DNA of 64,000 nucleotides from Phallusia mammillata (taxonomy: Eukaryota; Chordata; Ascidiacea; Phlebobranchia; Ascidiidae), in NCBI GenBank assembly GCA_003260075.1, contig QLIY01000154.1, positions 153,599-217,598 of the forward strand, given 5' to 3'. The position numbers were made by a program, and so were the translations under genes. The notes under the pieces are model-generated. The model made no database searches and had not been told where the DNA came from. It saw only the letters and a program-made list of their open reading frames with translations. Below are positions 48,888 to 59,384 of this stretch, piece after piece (position 1 is the stretch's first letter; every line of letters begins with the position of its first letter).

Positions 48888-49451
48888 CAGGGGTGGCCAA
48901 CTTGCCAGTCGTTAAGATCGACGAAAATTTTCTTAATTGTACGCGATCGACTGATCAGTCGTAATTTAGGCTGACACTAACACAAAGCAATAACGCAAAT
49001 TTTTTCATGCGATTTGCTTGACAATTGCCACATATTTATGGTCATGAGTTTTGTTGGCAAGCATCACCTAGTTATTACAACAATAAAACGTCGCATATGC
49101 ACACAATTTTTATCAAAGTAGTCAGTGGGAACTTTTAAATCTCCCCAATCAATAGCAACAGCTTCGTTAAAGCAAACACTCAAGTTGTGACGACAAACAT
49201 TGTAGTTGTTACGACATAATTTGGTGCCAAAATAACAATTGTTACGCAACAAAGAAAGTGACAATTACTTAGGTATTGTCTTATTACACATGTGTGCGTT
49301 GTTTCAAAATGACAGAAGTGCTGTTTTATAATATTTAATTTGTTTTTCAATTAATAAGCGTTTGATTAGTTGTGGAGAATTTAGTGGCGATCGACCAGTC
49401 AAAAGCAGGCGATCGACCAGTCGATCGCGATCGACGTGTTGGCCACACCTG
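48888..49451. mobile_element. hAT-like element inside a repeat unit
   Basis: Starts CAGGGGTGGCCAAC and ends GTTGGCCACACCTG, with GATCGACCAGTCGATCG-type subterminal repeats. The sister units read ACCTGTATGGTAAGACG straight through, marking the empty site. The right flank is lost in the N gap. Confidence 0.85.
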
Positions 49452-49764
49452 NNNNNNNNNNNNNNNNNNNNNNNNNNNNNNNNNNNNNNNNNNNNNNNNN
49501 NNNNNNNNNNNNNNNNNNNNNNNNNNNNNNNNNNNNNNNNNNNNNNNNNNNNNNNNNNNNNNNNNNNNNNNNNNNNNNNNNNNNNNNNNNNNNNNNNNNN
49601 NNNNNNNNNNNNNNNNNNNNNNNNNNNNNNNNNNNNNNNNNNNNNNNNNNNNNNNNNNNNNNNNNNNNNNNNNNNNNNNNNNNNNNNNNNNNNNNNNNNN
49701 NNNNNNNNNNNNNNNNNNNNNNNNNNNNNNNNNNNNNNNNNNNNNNNNNNNNNNNNNNNNNNNN
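49452..49764. other. Assembly gap (313 N)
   Basis: Unknown sequence between the hAT element and the next copy of the 1,075-bp unit. Confidence 0.99.
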
Positions 49765-51184
49765 CGACCAAAAAAATAAGTGTTGCTCCAAGTTTGAACC
49801 TATTTGGTCAACTTGCCTTTGACGTTTCTTAAGCGAACAAACATTACCACCATGGCTGTGCAAGTAGATATGGCGCGGCTTTCTTAGCAGTATCGCAGCT
49901 ACTCCGGTAACCACAACTCAGATTTTGTAGTCTTGGTTGCGAGCTTAACCGAATTATGTAGCGTATGTTAAAGAGAAGCAGCAGGTGCCTGACTTTAATG
50001 GGCAAACCATTTTTTTTGTTTTTGCCAAAAATTCAGTGCAGAGTTTTCGAATTGTACTCGTAGACAACTAAATCACATTGAGGAATGTCTATTTCTTTCA
50101 AACATACAACTCTTGAATATGGCGCATGTTTTTGTTTTTTTTACTTGCAATGTTTTATGTGCATTTAATCTATACGTGAAAAAATAGCTTGATTATTGTA
50201 AGATTTTAAAAAGAGTAGTTATCTAACTTGCTATACAGTAATTGTAAAAATTTTCTGCAAATGTGTCATGAAAATAATGCATTAACAATGATTGGCAGTG
50301 ATATAATATTGATATTGATATTCAATGAAAAATCTGTTTCGCCGTTTTTACTGACAAGTAGAGAATCGAACGTTTTCATACAAGTTATTTTCTGTTTGAA
50401 AGCGACAAAACAACACAGTATAACCTAACCATATTGCTCCAACCCCACAATAAAGAAAACACAATTAGGACAAACCGGTGGTCGGAAGTAATTAAGAGCT
50501 CCACGACATGAAAATGTGGAGAAACGTTTTAACCACACCTGTATGGTAAGACGCGACACAAACCTGCTAAAAAAAACAGCACCATATGTGTTTGATAGAT
50601 CCAACACGCCTAAAAATATCATTCGTAAAGGCGTTGCATAAATGCATTTGGGCTAATTCAATTTCTCGATTGTGGCAATTTACACGCCCGGGTCCGTCTG
50701 GTTTCTGATAAAATTTTTGTTCAACTTGTGATCATCACCACAAAATATGTGAGGATGATTTTCACAAAAGAGAGAGTAGGACGCCTTGTTCACACGCTTA
50801 CTAGATATACAGTATAAAACCAGAATGTTCTGGTAGTTGCTTATAGGTTAATTTATACATATAAGTAGCGGTGGTAACTGATATGTGTTGCCTTATCTTT
50901 GTATTCAAAACGTTTCTTGAACAAAGTTTGTTATGTTGTGTTTATCGGTGCATCTCACTTTTACGTATTTGTATTGAAACATGATTTGTAGTTTGTAGCT
51001 TTTATAACTCACTTAATTAGAAATTTTTTTGCAATGTGAATATTTAGAATTTACAAACTTACTTTTTGACATTTTGGTAAATACCGACTAGGGCGATTTC
51101 TAGGAGTTTGTTTAATTTTTAGTACAATAGTTGCAGAATTGAAAGGGCGTTTATTTTCGTTACGTTTTGACCTTACGCTAACTC
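49765..51184. repeat. Third copy of the 1,075-bp unit and peptide-gene 3' flank
   Basis: 49765-50630 matches 44221-45074 and 45297-46150 nearly perfectly; 50630-51184 matches 46150-46740 with small indels. Confidence 0.8.
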
Positions 51185-51596
51185 TAAGACAACAAAACAA
51201 ACAAATACATCTTAAACACATTCGCTTTATTCGGTGATCAAAGAACGACAGCAACGTTCTGAAACAATACGGAAAACATTTAGGAAGGAAAACATAAGGT
51301 CATTCAAAATGAACTATAGGCTATATAAGCTTATATATATATAGAAATATATACATATATTCGGGTCTACAGAGGATGGTATATATATATATATATATAT
51401 ACCATCCTCTGTAGACCCGAATATATGTATATATTTCTATATATATATAAGCTTATATAGCCTATAGTTCATTTTGAATGACCTTATGTTTTCCTTCCTA
51501 AATGTTTTCCGTATTGTTTCAGAACGTTGCTGTCGTTCTTTGATCACCGAATAAAGCGAATGTGTTTAAGATGTATTTGTTTGTTTTGTTGTCTTA
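51185..51596. repeat. 412-bp perfect palindrome ending at a single N
   Basis: The two arms of about 195 bases are reverse complements around an (AT)n centre near 51390. The join is followed by N at 51597. The arms are the 3' flank of a peptide gene, so this looks like a foldback assembly or chimaeric-read artefact that removed the end of peptide copy B. Confidence 0.85.
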
Positions 51597-51597
51597 N

Positions 51598-52040
51598 CAT
51601 CAACTCCTCGGGGAAGTCGTCATTTTGTTCTGAAAAAAAAATTTTTTTAGTGTTTGTTGTAATATTTATTGTTTGTTTTTATAATTCAATCATAATAGAA
51701 AATAAAACATGTTTAAAAAAAGTGTGTTCTCATGTGGATGAAAAAATATAAAAAAAACGATTTTTTTGGAAATAAGTGCAAAATATTTTTTAAATTTATT
51801 GAATTAAAACTAATTTGATCATTTTAACAAATCCCAAATTGAACCCAACATACGATAAATTAATTGTTGAAAATACTTCAGAAAAAAGACTTAATCACCT
51901 GTTTCTTCGACATCACCAAATCGTCGGCGCCTCCATGAGCGTCTACGCCAGTATCTGTAGTGTGGTAAACCATATGCGTCCGTTTCCACACAAGCACTGA
52001 GAACAAGGATCAAAAGCAAAGAGGCCAGCAGCAACTTCAT
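51598..52040 (-). CDS. Secreted Arg/Trp-rich peptide precursor, copy B (3' end lost)
   Basis: Exons 52040-51899 and 51629-51598. Signal peptide as in copy A with one Leu/Ile change, core YGLPHYRYWRRRSWRRRRFG, then GDVEET and a tail starting QNDDFPEEL. The last six or so codons and the stop are cut off by the single N at 51597 and the palindrome. Otherwise the same architecture and intron phase as copy A. Confidence 0.8.
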
Positions 52041-52217
52041 CTGAAAAATGTACTTTTAATTACTAGTGAAAAGTTTTTGAGACTAATCATACCTTTGTGC
52101 TGCATTTTTAGGAATACAATTTAAGTATTTAGGAAAAGGAATAAACTTAAATAAACATTTACACGTTTGTCGCACAAGGCCACAAAATTTGACATAAGTC
52201 AATTAGAAGCCATTTTG

Positions 52218-52337
52218 ACTAAGAATGGAAAGCATTTTCCAAATTACGAAATCCGTCAATGAACTAAATGGAATATATATATTCCATTTAATTCATTGAC
52301 GGATTTCGTAACTTGGAAAATGCTTTCCATTCTTAGT
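52218..52337. repeat. 120-bp foldback repeat in the 5' intron of peptide copy B
   Basis: Imperfect arms of about 55 bases (ACTAAGAATGGAAAGC against its reverse complement) around GGAATATATATATTCC. The mismatches between arms make a natural foldback or MITE more likely than an artefact. Absent from the same intron in copies A and C. Confidence 0.7.
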
Positions 52338-52489
52338 TATGCAATTAAATAAACGGTGATCGTCGATGACCATGTTGCCTGTTGAAGGGTTAGATACTGT
52401 TCATTTCAAATACTCTCAGTTCAGAAGCCATTTTACAAATGTTTTAATAAATATCAATGAAAATGTCAACTTACGTTTTTTTTCCGATG

Positions 52490-52560
52490 TAAGACAATCT
52501 TCAACAGAAAAGTGATTTTTAGTGCTCTCCGACACTTATTTATAGCTCAACGATTTTTAA
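52490..52560 (-). promoter_or_regulatory. TATA box and leader, peptide copy B
   Basis: TATAAATA at 52537-52544 on the minus strand, then AGTGTCGGAGAGCACT and the shared leader CTTTTCTGTTGAAGATTG. Confidence 0.7.
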
Positions 52561-54499
52561 GTTTTGTAGGACATTTGCTTTTTTTGCTCAGATTTCTCAA
52601 GCTGTTTCAAGTCATGTGATGTTCAGGATATCCTTTTATCGCCAGTTATTAGTTTTGGTATCTTTAACGCTTTCTAATTTTTTATTAGCAGTTTATACTG
52701 CTAAGCGTGTATCTAGTGTCATCCATATGCCGATGTATAACGTATTACTTATTACCACTTTGCAAGTTGCCAGAGGCATTTGGCTTAATGTCCTTGCAAA
52801 CTATCTTTGATTTTGTTGCCTCCGGTTCACGGATATGTATACCATACAGTAGGGTAAGCATTAGAAACACAATTGGAAGCGTGTAGCATAAGATGTAGTA
52901 TAAAATTTATTTTCTTTTTTTGAGCAAACGTTTCGACAAAAACCATTGTCGTTATCAATGATAGTGGGTAATGCACAAACGAAAACAATCGCGTTCAACA
53001 CACAGAAGGGGAAAAGAGAATGCCCAACCAATTTTGTCAAACTGATCCAACTTGGATTGGTGTTCGCTCATTGGTGTGACTTAGTTTATTTATGTCTCAC
53101 CTATGTAGGAGGACAGATTACACGAACAGACGTATTAGTTACAAGAACACCAATCCAAACCAAGAATCGGTAGTGTGCATGAATCTGCAAACCCATTCTA
53201 TGCACATAGTCAATTTTGCCGAAACTGACATATTGGACGCAACATCAGATCGGTCTTTCGATTTTTTTCGATTTCAGAGTTGATTTTCAGATCTAACATA
53301 ATGCACCGAAACTAAACTTTCGCAGGATTTGAGCTGAAGTGAGTTGTTTTTTTCAATCGACAAGCCAGAAATAGCTGCGCAACCCTGAAACACTATGGAG
53401 CACATAAAAGTGAGGGCGCAATTGGTGGATGAAAGCTAAACGCGCTGCGGGTGCACCGTCATTACAAGGCGTAATGTGACTGGGACTCACAAGAAAGTGA
53501 GGTTGGCGCATTGTGCCCCTCCGGAATTTTGTTACAACTGGTTGCTATTGATTTTATGTGAGTGTTACCATTTCAAGCTGTCTGCAATCTTTCCTCAGTG
53601 CGACATAATTTATTCCGCCCCTATCCTGTGTGCTTAAACGCGCTTATTTCCGGTCGGGCATTATTCATTTTCACTCATAATAACAATTGATTTTTGTCAA
53701 AACGTTTTCTCAATAAAATGTCTACGTTTAATTCAAAAACGCTGGAAAATTTGTTTTTAGTAAAATTACTCTTCAAGTTCGTGTCATGTACACCTACATA
53801 ATGCAGAGATGTGCTATTTGGAGGCTGCCTAAAACAAAAGGGGCGGTATTTTTGTTGCAAAGTGCTACTAAAAAGTGAACTATACATTTTTATGTTTATT
53901 ATGCATAATGGTAAAAGTAATGCTATGTAAAAGTTTAGCGTAAGTTAAATTTATTCAATACCCCCATTCAACTAAAGTGTTTTTGTGTCAAATATTTTGT
54001 TGTAATACATTTACTGTATTCCTTGCCAACCAACAGCAGCGGGAAGAGGCAATTAACCAGACAACAACTGCTGGCATACTGCAGCAATTTCGTACGCGTT
54101 CAAAAGGTTACTGAATTCCTATCTACAGTTTGAAACTATCTATTTTGACAGTTGCTTTTTGGTCAAACCAATAGAACATCAAATGTTTACAATCTTTTCA
54201 TACTAAAAAAAAACGAGTTTATTAATGATTTTCGTTACGTTTTGATCTTATGGTAAATGTACATTGTTATCTGAAGAAGCCTCCAAAATAAAGATTGACT
54301 GACTATGAGGAAATAAAACAAACAAACAAAATCATTTGCAAAGATTTGGTTTATTTCCGTGGATAATTAACGACAGCAACGTCCTGAAATAATGCAAAGA
54401 ACAAGTTAGGTAATGGAATATATAAGATCATAAGATCATGCAAACACGAACTTAAATTAGTACATATACCATTCTTTGCAGAAACAAATGTTTTTGAGT
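52561..54499. other. Intergenic between peptide genes B and C
   Basis: The first 250 bases are the conserved upstream block of copy B. 52925-52960 holds a degenerate hammerhead-like motif (minus strand TTGATAA...GAAAC). Nothing else recognised. Confidence 0.5.
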
Positions 54500-55073
54500 T
54501 TATTCCATTTCGTCAAAATCCATAAACTCCTCGACGAAGTTCTCATTGGGTTCTGGAATTTTATTTTTTGTTTTTTTGTTGTAGTACTTATTGTTGTTTT
54601 TTATGAACAATAATGCAAACTAAAAACGCGTTTAAAAAATTACATGCTTTTGTGGCGGGGGGGGGGTGGTTCTGGAATTTTATTTTTTGTTTTTTGTTGT
54701 AGTACTTATTGTTGTTTTTTTATGAATAATAATGCAAACTAAAAACGCGTTTAAAAAATTACATGCTTTTGTGGCTAAAAATAAAAATAACTGTTTTTGG
54801 ATATAAGTGCACGTTAATTAAAAAAATTACTAAAATAAAAGAAATTTGATAATATTAACAAATCCCAAATTGAACACAACATATGAATAACTCAGATTTT
54901 ACCACCAAAAAGAAAAAAAGAACTAAGAAGACTTTATCACCTGCATCACCACCCCATCGTCGGCGCCTCCATGAGCGTCGTCGCCATTGTCTGTAGTGTG
55001 GTACATATGCATCCGTTTCCACACAAGCACTGAGAACAAGGACCAAAAGCAAAGAGGCCAGCAGTAACTTCAT
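54500..55073 (-). CDS. Secreted Arg/Trp-rich peptide precursor, copy C
   Basis: Exons 55073-54941 and 54552-54500 give 61 residues. Signal peptide to ACVETDA, core YVPHYRQWRRRSWRRRRWGG, tail with NENFVEEF and DFDEME, then TAA. The intron has a duplicated segment around a 10-G join (54657-54666). The start again sits directly after a TTTTAG acceptor. This is the cleanest copy. Confidence 0.85.
54657..54666 (+). other. Poly-G join (10 G) in the intron of peptide copy C
   Basis: 54550-54656 is repeated at 54667-54775. The repeat includes the exon 2 splice acceptor but not the exon. Confidence 0.85.
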
Positions 55074-55274
55074 CTAAAATATAAAAAAAAATTGAGACTG
55101 GTCGTAGATTGCTGATGCGTTTTTAGGAATAGAATTAAAATATTTAAGCATAGAAATAAACTCAACAAAAACGTTTCAAACGTTTGTCACACAATACCAA
55201 AGTTTTACATCAGTCGATTAAGCAAAACGTCTTAAACCTTTTTTTAACAAATATCAATAAAAATGTCTACTTAC

Positions 55275-55350
55275 ATTTTTTTCCGATGTAAGATAATCTT
55301 CAACAGAAAAGTGATTTTTAGTGCTGCCTGACCGATATTTATAGCCCGTC
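55275..55350 (-). promoter_or_regulatory. TATA box and 5' non-coding exon, peptide copy C
   Basis: TATAAATA at 55336-55343. The leader CTTTTCTGTTGAAGATTATC leads to a GTAAGT donor whose exon ends at 55275. Confidence 0.75.
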
Positions 55351-55697
55351 AGTTTTAATTTTATTTAACATCTGATTTTTTCGCTTCCATTTTCTCAAGC
55401 TGTTTCAAGTCATGTGATGTTTAGGATATCCTTTTATCGTTAGTTCCTTTTTAAGTTCGTGTTTTATTTTTTGTAAGCATTTCATAAATCACCAGCGTGG
55501 AAGGTTATACATCGTGAGTGCTTCTCGGATAATAATCGGAAGCAAAATAATCTCCTGTTTACTGCTATGCGTGTATTATCTGGTTTCAGCCATATGTCGA
55601 TGTAGAAAATATCATGTATTACCCCTTAGTAAATGTTACCAGAGACATTTAGTTTATTGTCCTTGCAAACTATCTTTAATTTTTGCTTTCCGCCTCA

Positions 55698-55707
55698 GGG
55701 GGGGGGG
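55698..55707 (+). other. Poly-G join (10 G)
   Basis: Separates two copies of about 90 bases starting ATATCATGTATTACCCC. Confidence 0.85.
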
Positions 55708-55914
55708 AAAAATATCATGTATTACCCCTTAGTGAATGTTACCAGAGACATATAGTTTATTGTCCTTGCAAACTATCTTTAATTTTTGCTTTCCGCCTCA
55801 AGGTTATCTATACCATATTAGGTAAGCATTAGAAAAAAAATTATAGGGTAAGCATTGGTTTGATGTTTTAACAATTGCCTTTTTCGCTTCCATTTTCTCC
55901 AGCTGTTTTAAGTC

Positions 55915-55924
55915 GGGGGGGGGG
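55915..55924 (+). other. Poly-G join (10 G)
   Basis: Separates a truncated and a complete copy of the promoter segment TTTTTCGCTTCCATTTTC. Confidence 0.85.
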
Positions 55925-57163
55925 TGATTTAACAATTGCCTTTTTCGCTTCCATTTTCTCCAGCTGTTTTAAGTCACGTGATGATCAGAATATGCTTTTA
56001 TCGTTAGTTCCTTTTAGGGCAAGCATTGGTTTGATGTTTTTATTTAATATCTCTTTCTGAGCCCCCACACTCTTTTGTTTTGTTATTCCATGTGATAAAA
56101 CGCTTTGAAGTAGAATAATCGCGCAGTGGCAATTTCATTACGCATGCACAATTACCTTCAAATTATGCAAAAATTAACTACACTAAAGTGCTGCTGATGG
56201 TTATCTATTTGGGAATGAATTTCTGGTGTGACGAGTCAATTCAAGTTTGCAAGGACATTCACACAAGCACAACAAAGTGAATCTAAAATAACTTATGTTT
56301 GGGTTTTCTCAGTTACACACACCCTGCGGAAACCCTATATGGATCTTTTCTGTTTAAAATGTCTCCAGGTATTGAGGCTTGAGCTGTACCGGGTGGAACG
56401 TGTTTTTATTTACATGATTTTTAATCTTTATCCCAAACCCGCAATGTCTGGAGGTTGGCATATGGCTTATAGTTCAAACGTTTAATACCTGTTTTATGGT
56501 TTTTCGGCAATTCAAAAATCAGCAGCATTTGTTTTTCAGCCAAGGTGTGAGTATCAAATGTCAGCCCTGCGTTTTTATAAAGGACGTTGTTTACTGCTCA
56601 ATTGCATACTTTTACAAATATTCAACTTAGTAACGGAAATTTTAACGATGATATTAGTCGTCAGCCAAACACTGTAAAGAATTTGTGTTAACTAAGAGTC
56701 TGATGTTTTGCTTAGGCTGAATATTTTAGTTGTTCAGTCAGTAAACCGTTATTGCCTACCTCAATCAAATACACGTTTTTGTTATTCATTTTTTGACCCT
56801 ATTTCATTGATTGTACCAACAACCATTTAGGCCAGTGTTTAAACCGAAATTATGTGTACTTTGTTGGGATTTTGTATGTTGCATTTCAGTAGTTATTTAC
56901 AGGTTTATAAGTGGGTTTTATATTTTGATCTATGTTCCTTGATTCACGAGGACTTTTATCTAAACCGTATGTAAAAAGTTTTTTTTTTAATTGTGAGACA
57001 AATAAATGAGACAACAACTAAAATTTTTGCGATCCAGTTTATTGCTCCGATAAATCAACAGCAACGCCCTGAAATACCATAAACAGCAAAGTACGTAAGT
57101 AAGCGCAAAGCAAATGTATTAAAACTGACTTAAAATATAAAATACCATCGTTTAATCTGATTC

Positions 57164-57226
57164 GATCTTATTCCATTTCGTCAAAGTCCATAAACTGGTC
57201 GACGAAGTCCTCACTGGGGGGGGGGG
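57164..57226 (-). pseudogene. Extra copy of the peptide tail exon, cut by poly-G
   Basis: Reads the same tail as the last exon of copy D and stops at an 11-G run (57216-57226). 56915-57215 repeats 57227-57516, so this is probably an assembly duplicate of one exon. Confidence 0.75.
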
Positions 57227-57472
57227 TTATATTTTGATATATGTTTCTTGATTCACAGGGACTTTTATTTAAACGGTATGAAAAGAGTTATTTTCCAATT
57301 GTGAGACAAATAAATAAGGCAACAACTGACATTATTGGGATCCAGTTTATTTCGCCGATAATTCAACAACAGCAACGCTCTGAAACACCACAAAGAACAT
57401 AAGTAAACGCAGTATTCAAATGGACTTAAAATAAAAAATACCATAGTTTTATTCTCAAAATCTGGTTCGATC

Positions 57473-58257
57473 TTATTCCATTTCGTCGAAATCCATGAAC
57501 TGGTCGACGAAGTCCTCACTATGGTCTGGAAAAAGTTTTTGTGATGTTGGTAATTTTATTTTATTCTCAATATTTATGAAATGTAAGTTTAATTACAAAA
57601 ATTGGTTTCTTCTACGACTGATATTTTTCGCAATGGCTTCCAGTTAAACAAAGTAAAAGGCGAACCTTTTTGAAATCTTACAAATTCTAATAATTAAACC
57701 AAAAAATATAATTAAGGTCAAAAAGTTTCAGAAACTATTTTGATTAACAAAAGGCCTAACCCAGTGGTTCTCAACTCGTTTCGGGCCACGGACCACCGGC
57801 TCAGTAAACATAATATTGTGGACCATTTCTTTTTGGAGCAAGATTGAATTTTGCATATGAAACAACCATTGGGCTTGAAACATAATTCTTAAAAGGGGGG
57901 GGGGGGGGGAAGAAGTGACATACAATTATTAAGAGCTAACATTTTGACACTCCTTCAATATGTAATATGCAATCACATCCAGTTTATCAACAAGTTTAGT
58001 GGACATCCTGTGGACCACCCAAAAAGTCATCATGGACCACTAGTGGCCCATGGACCACCAGTTGAGAACCACTGGCCTAACCGAAATTACTGCCATATAC
58101 CTTCATCACCAAACCAACGTCGGCGGCTTTTCCATGATCGCCTTCGCCACGATCGTCTTCGCCATTGACGGTAGTGTGGATAAGCCACTTGTGCTTCAGT
58201 TTCCTCACAAACACTAACAACAAGAATCAGCAGCAAACAGGCCAACAGCAACTTCAT
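57473..58257 (-). CDS. Secreted Arg/Trp-rich peptide precursor, copy D (diverged, longer core)
   Basis: Exons 58257-58101 and 57525-57473 give 69 residues. Signal peptide diverges (VVSVCEETEA). The core is longer, with YPHYRQWRRRSWRRR followed by SWKSRRRWFG, carrying ten Arg and one Lys. The tail HSEDFVDQFMDFDEME is the most conserved part. The intron carries a hAT MITE (57762-58074). The leader is diverged and no clear TATA box was found. Confidence 0.82.
57762..58074. mobile_element. hAT-like MITE in the intron of peptide copy D
   Basis: Termini CAGTGGTTCTCAACTCG and CAGTTGAGAACCACTG. 8-bp duplication GCCTAACC at 57754-57761 and 58075-58082. Contains a 15-G run at 57895-57909 and GGACCAC subterminal repeats. 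Confidence 0.92.
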
Positions 58258-59110
58258 CGTCTGAAAAAAAGGAAAATTACTTCAAAATTTTTATTGTTTA
58301 CATTGTAGTCAAGCTTAAACGTAAATTATGAGTCTCTGGACATACGTTAATATATATTTGAAAATATGTTACACATCATTACAAAACTTTAGCAGCAAAA
58401 CACCTTAATGTACCAAAATAAACTACTTTTTCAAATGTACTTTTTCTGATGCAAGGAAATCTTCAAAAAAAAAAAAACTGATCGTTTTCTGGTGATAGGT
58501 TATCTTAATAGTGCCATTTTTTCCTAATTTATTTTGTTTGCCTAGATTTTTTTTCATACTGCTTTTAGTCATGAAACGATAAAGGACGTTCTTTTATGTT
58601 TCATTTTACGCCTGAAACTTTTATCTCGGTTTCTAAGATGAATCACTTTGATTAGTATCCGTAAAGGCTGTTACGACCGATCGGAAGCAAAGTATCTCCT
58701 GTTAACTGCAATGCGTGTAAGTCGGCCATATGCTGTTTATTGCTCCCTTTTGCAAGTTGCAATAGGCAATCGGTTGCACGCTAAACAACACAAATTAAAA
58801 TACTAACGAGTATCGTTAATTTTCGTTTGTTTCATTTTTATCTTGAACATGTGAATGAGTTATGCTCACAATGAGTCCGTTGTCACATTACCCGTTTTTT
58901 TTTCACTAGACTGTTGAAAGATTTTGTATGATTTATCGTCTTTGCGATTGGTTACTTTTTTAGTTTGATACATGCGATTACAGTGGGCTGGAGCAATGCC
59001 GCTTAAGTTTTTTGCTCAGGATAACACAATTCGATTTTTGCTTTAACTCAAAGTTGCCCCGATGTGCCATCCTTTTATCTCCTTGTTTCATCAAACACAT
59101 ATCTTTTTTG

Positions 59111-59213
59111 CGGGATTAGAACCCAGGACGCAGCCGAGGACGAATCCCGATCAAGGTTTTTATGTCTGCATGTGGGTCAGGCGCGCCAGACCATTCAGCT
59201 AAGTACCTGCATA
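59111..59213 (-). repeat. tRNA-derived SINE-like element
   Basis: On the minus strand TTAGCTGAATGGTCTGGCGC resembles an A box and GGTTCTAATCC (113-123 of this kilobase) is a B box, with an enlarged middle part as in SINE heads. The relic at about 23644 shares the segment around the B box. Confidence 0.5.
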
Positions 59214-59374
59214 GTTAGCCAATAATCCATATATGTGCGTGTGGGAGGGCCTATGTGCTCCAACGACAACAAACTTAATTATTTAGCTGATATAATAACT
59301 TCGAACATCTCTTAAGCATTGCTAGACGTTTGCTATTAAACATGCAAAACAGGTGGAAATGTCATTCTGGCGAA

Positions 59375-59384
59375 GGGGGGGGGG
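59375..59384 (+). other. Poly-G join (10 G)
   Basis: Separates a truncated copy from a complete copy of about 158 bases, differing by two or three substitutions. Confidence 0.85.

Larger units (their letters stand above)
55351..57160. other. Upstream block of copy C, orphan promoter piece and duplicates
   Basis: 55360-55620 matches the upstream blocks of copies A and B. 55860-56010, itself doubled around a G join, repeats the CAGCTGTTTTAAGTCACGTG promoter segment with no peptide exon downstream. Joins at 55698-55707 and 55915-55924. No other gene recognised. Confidence 0.55.

Noticed and set aside
49304-49914. Open frames spanning the N gap
   Set aside because: They consist mostly of unknown residues through 313 N.
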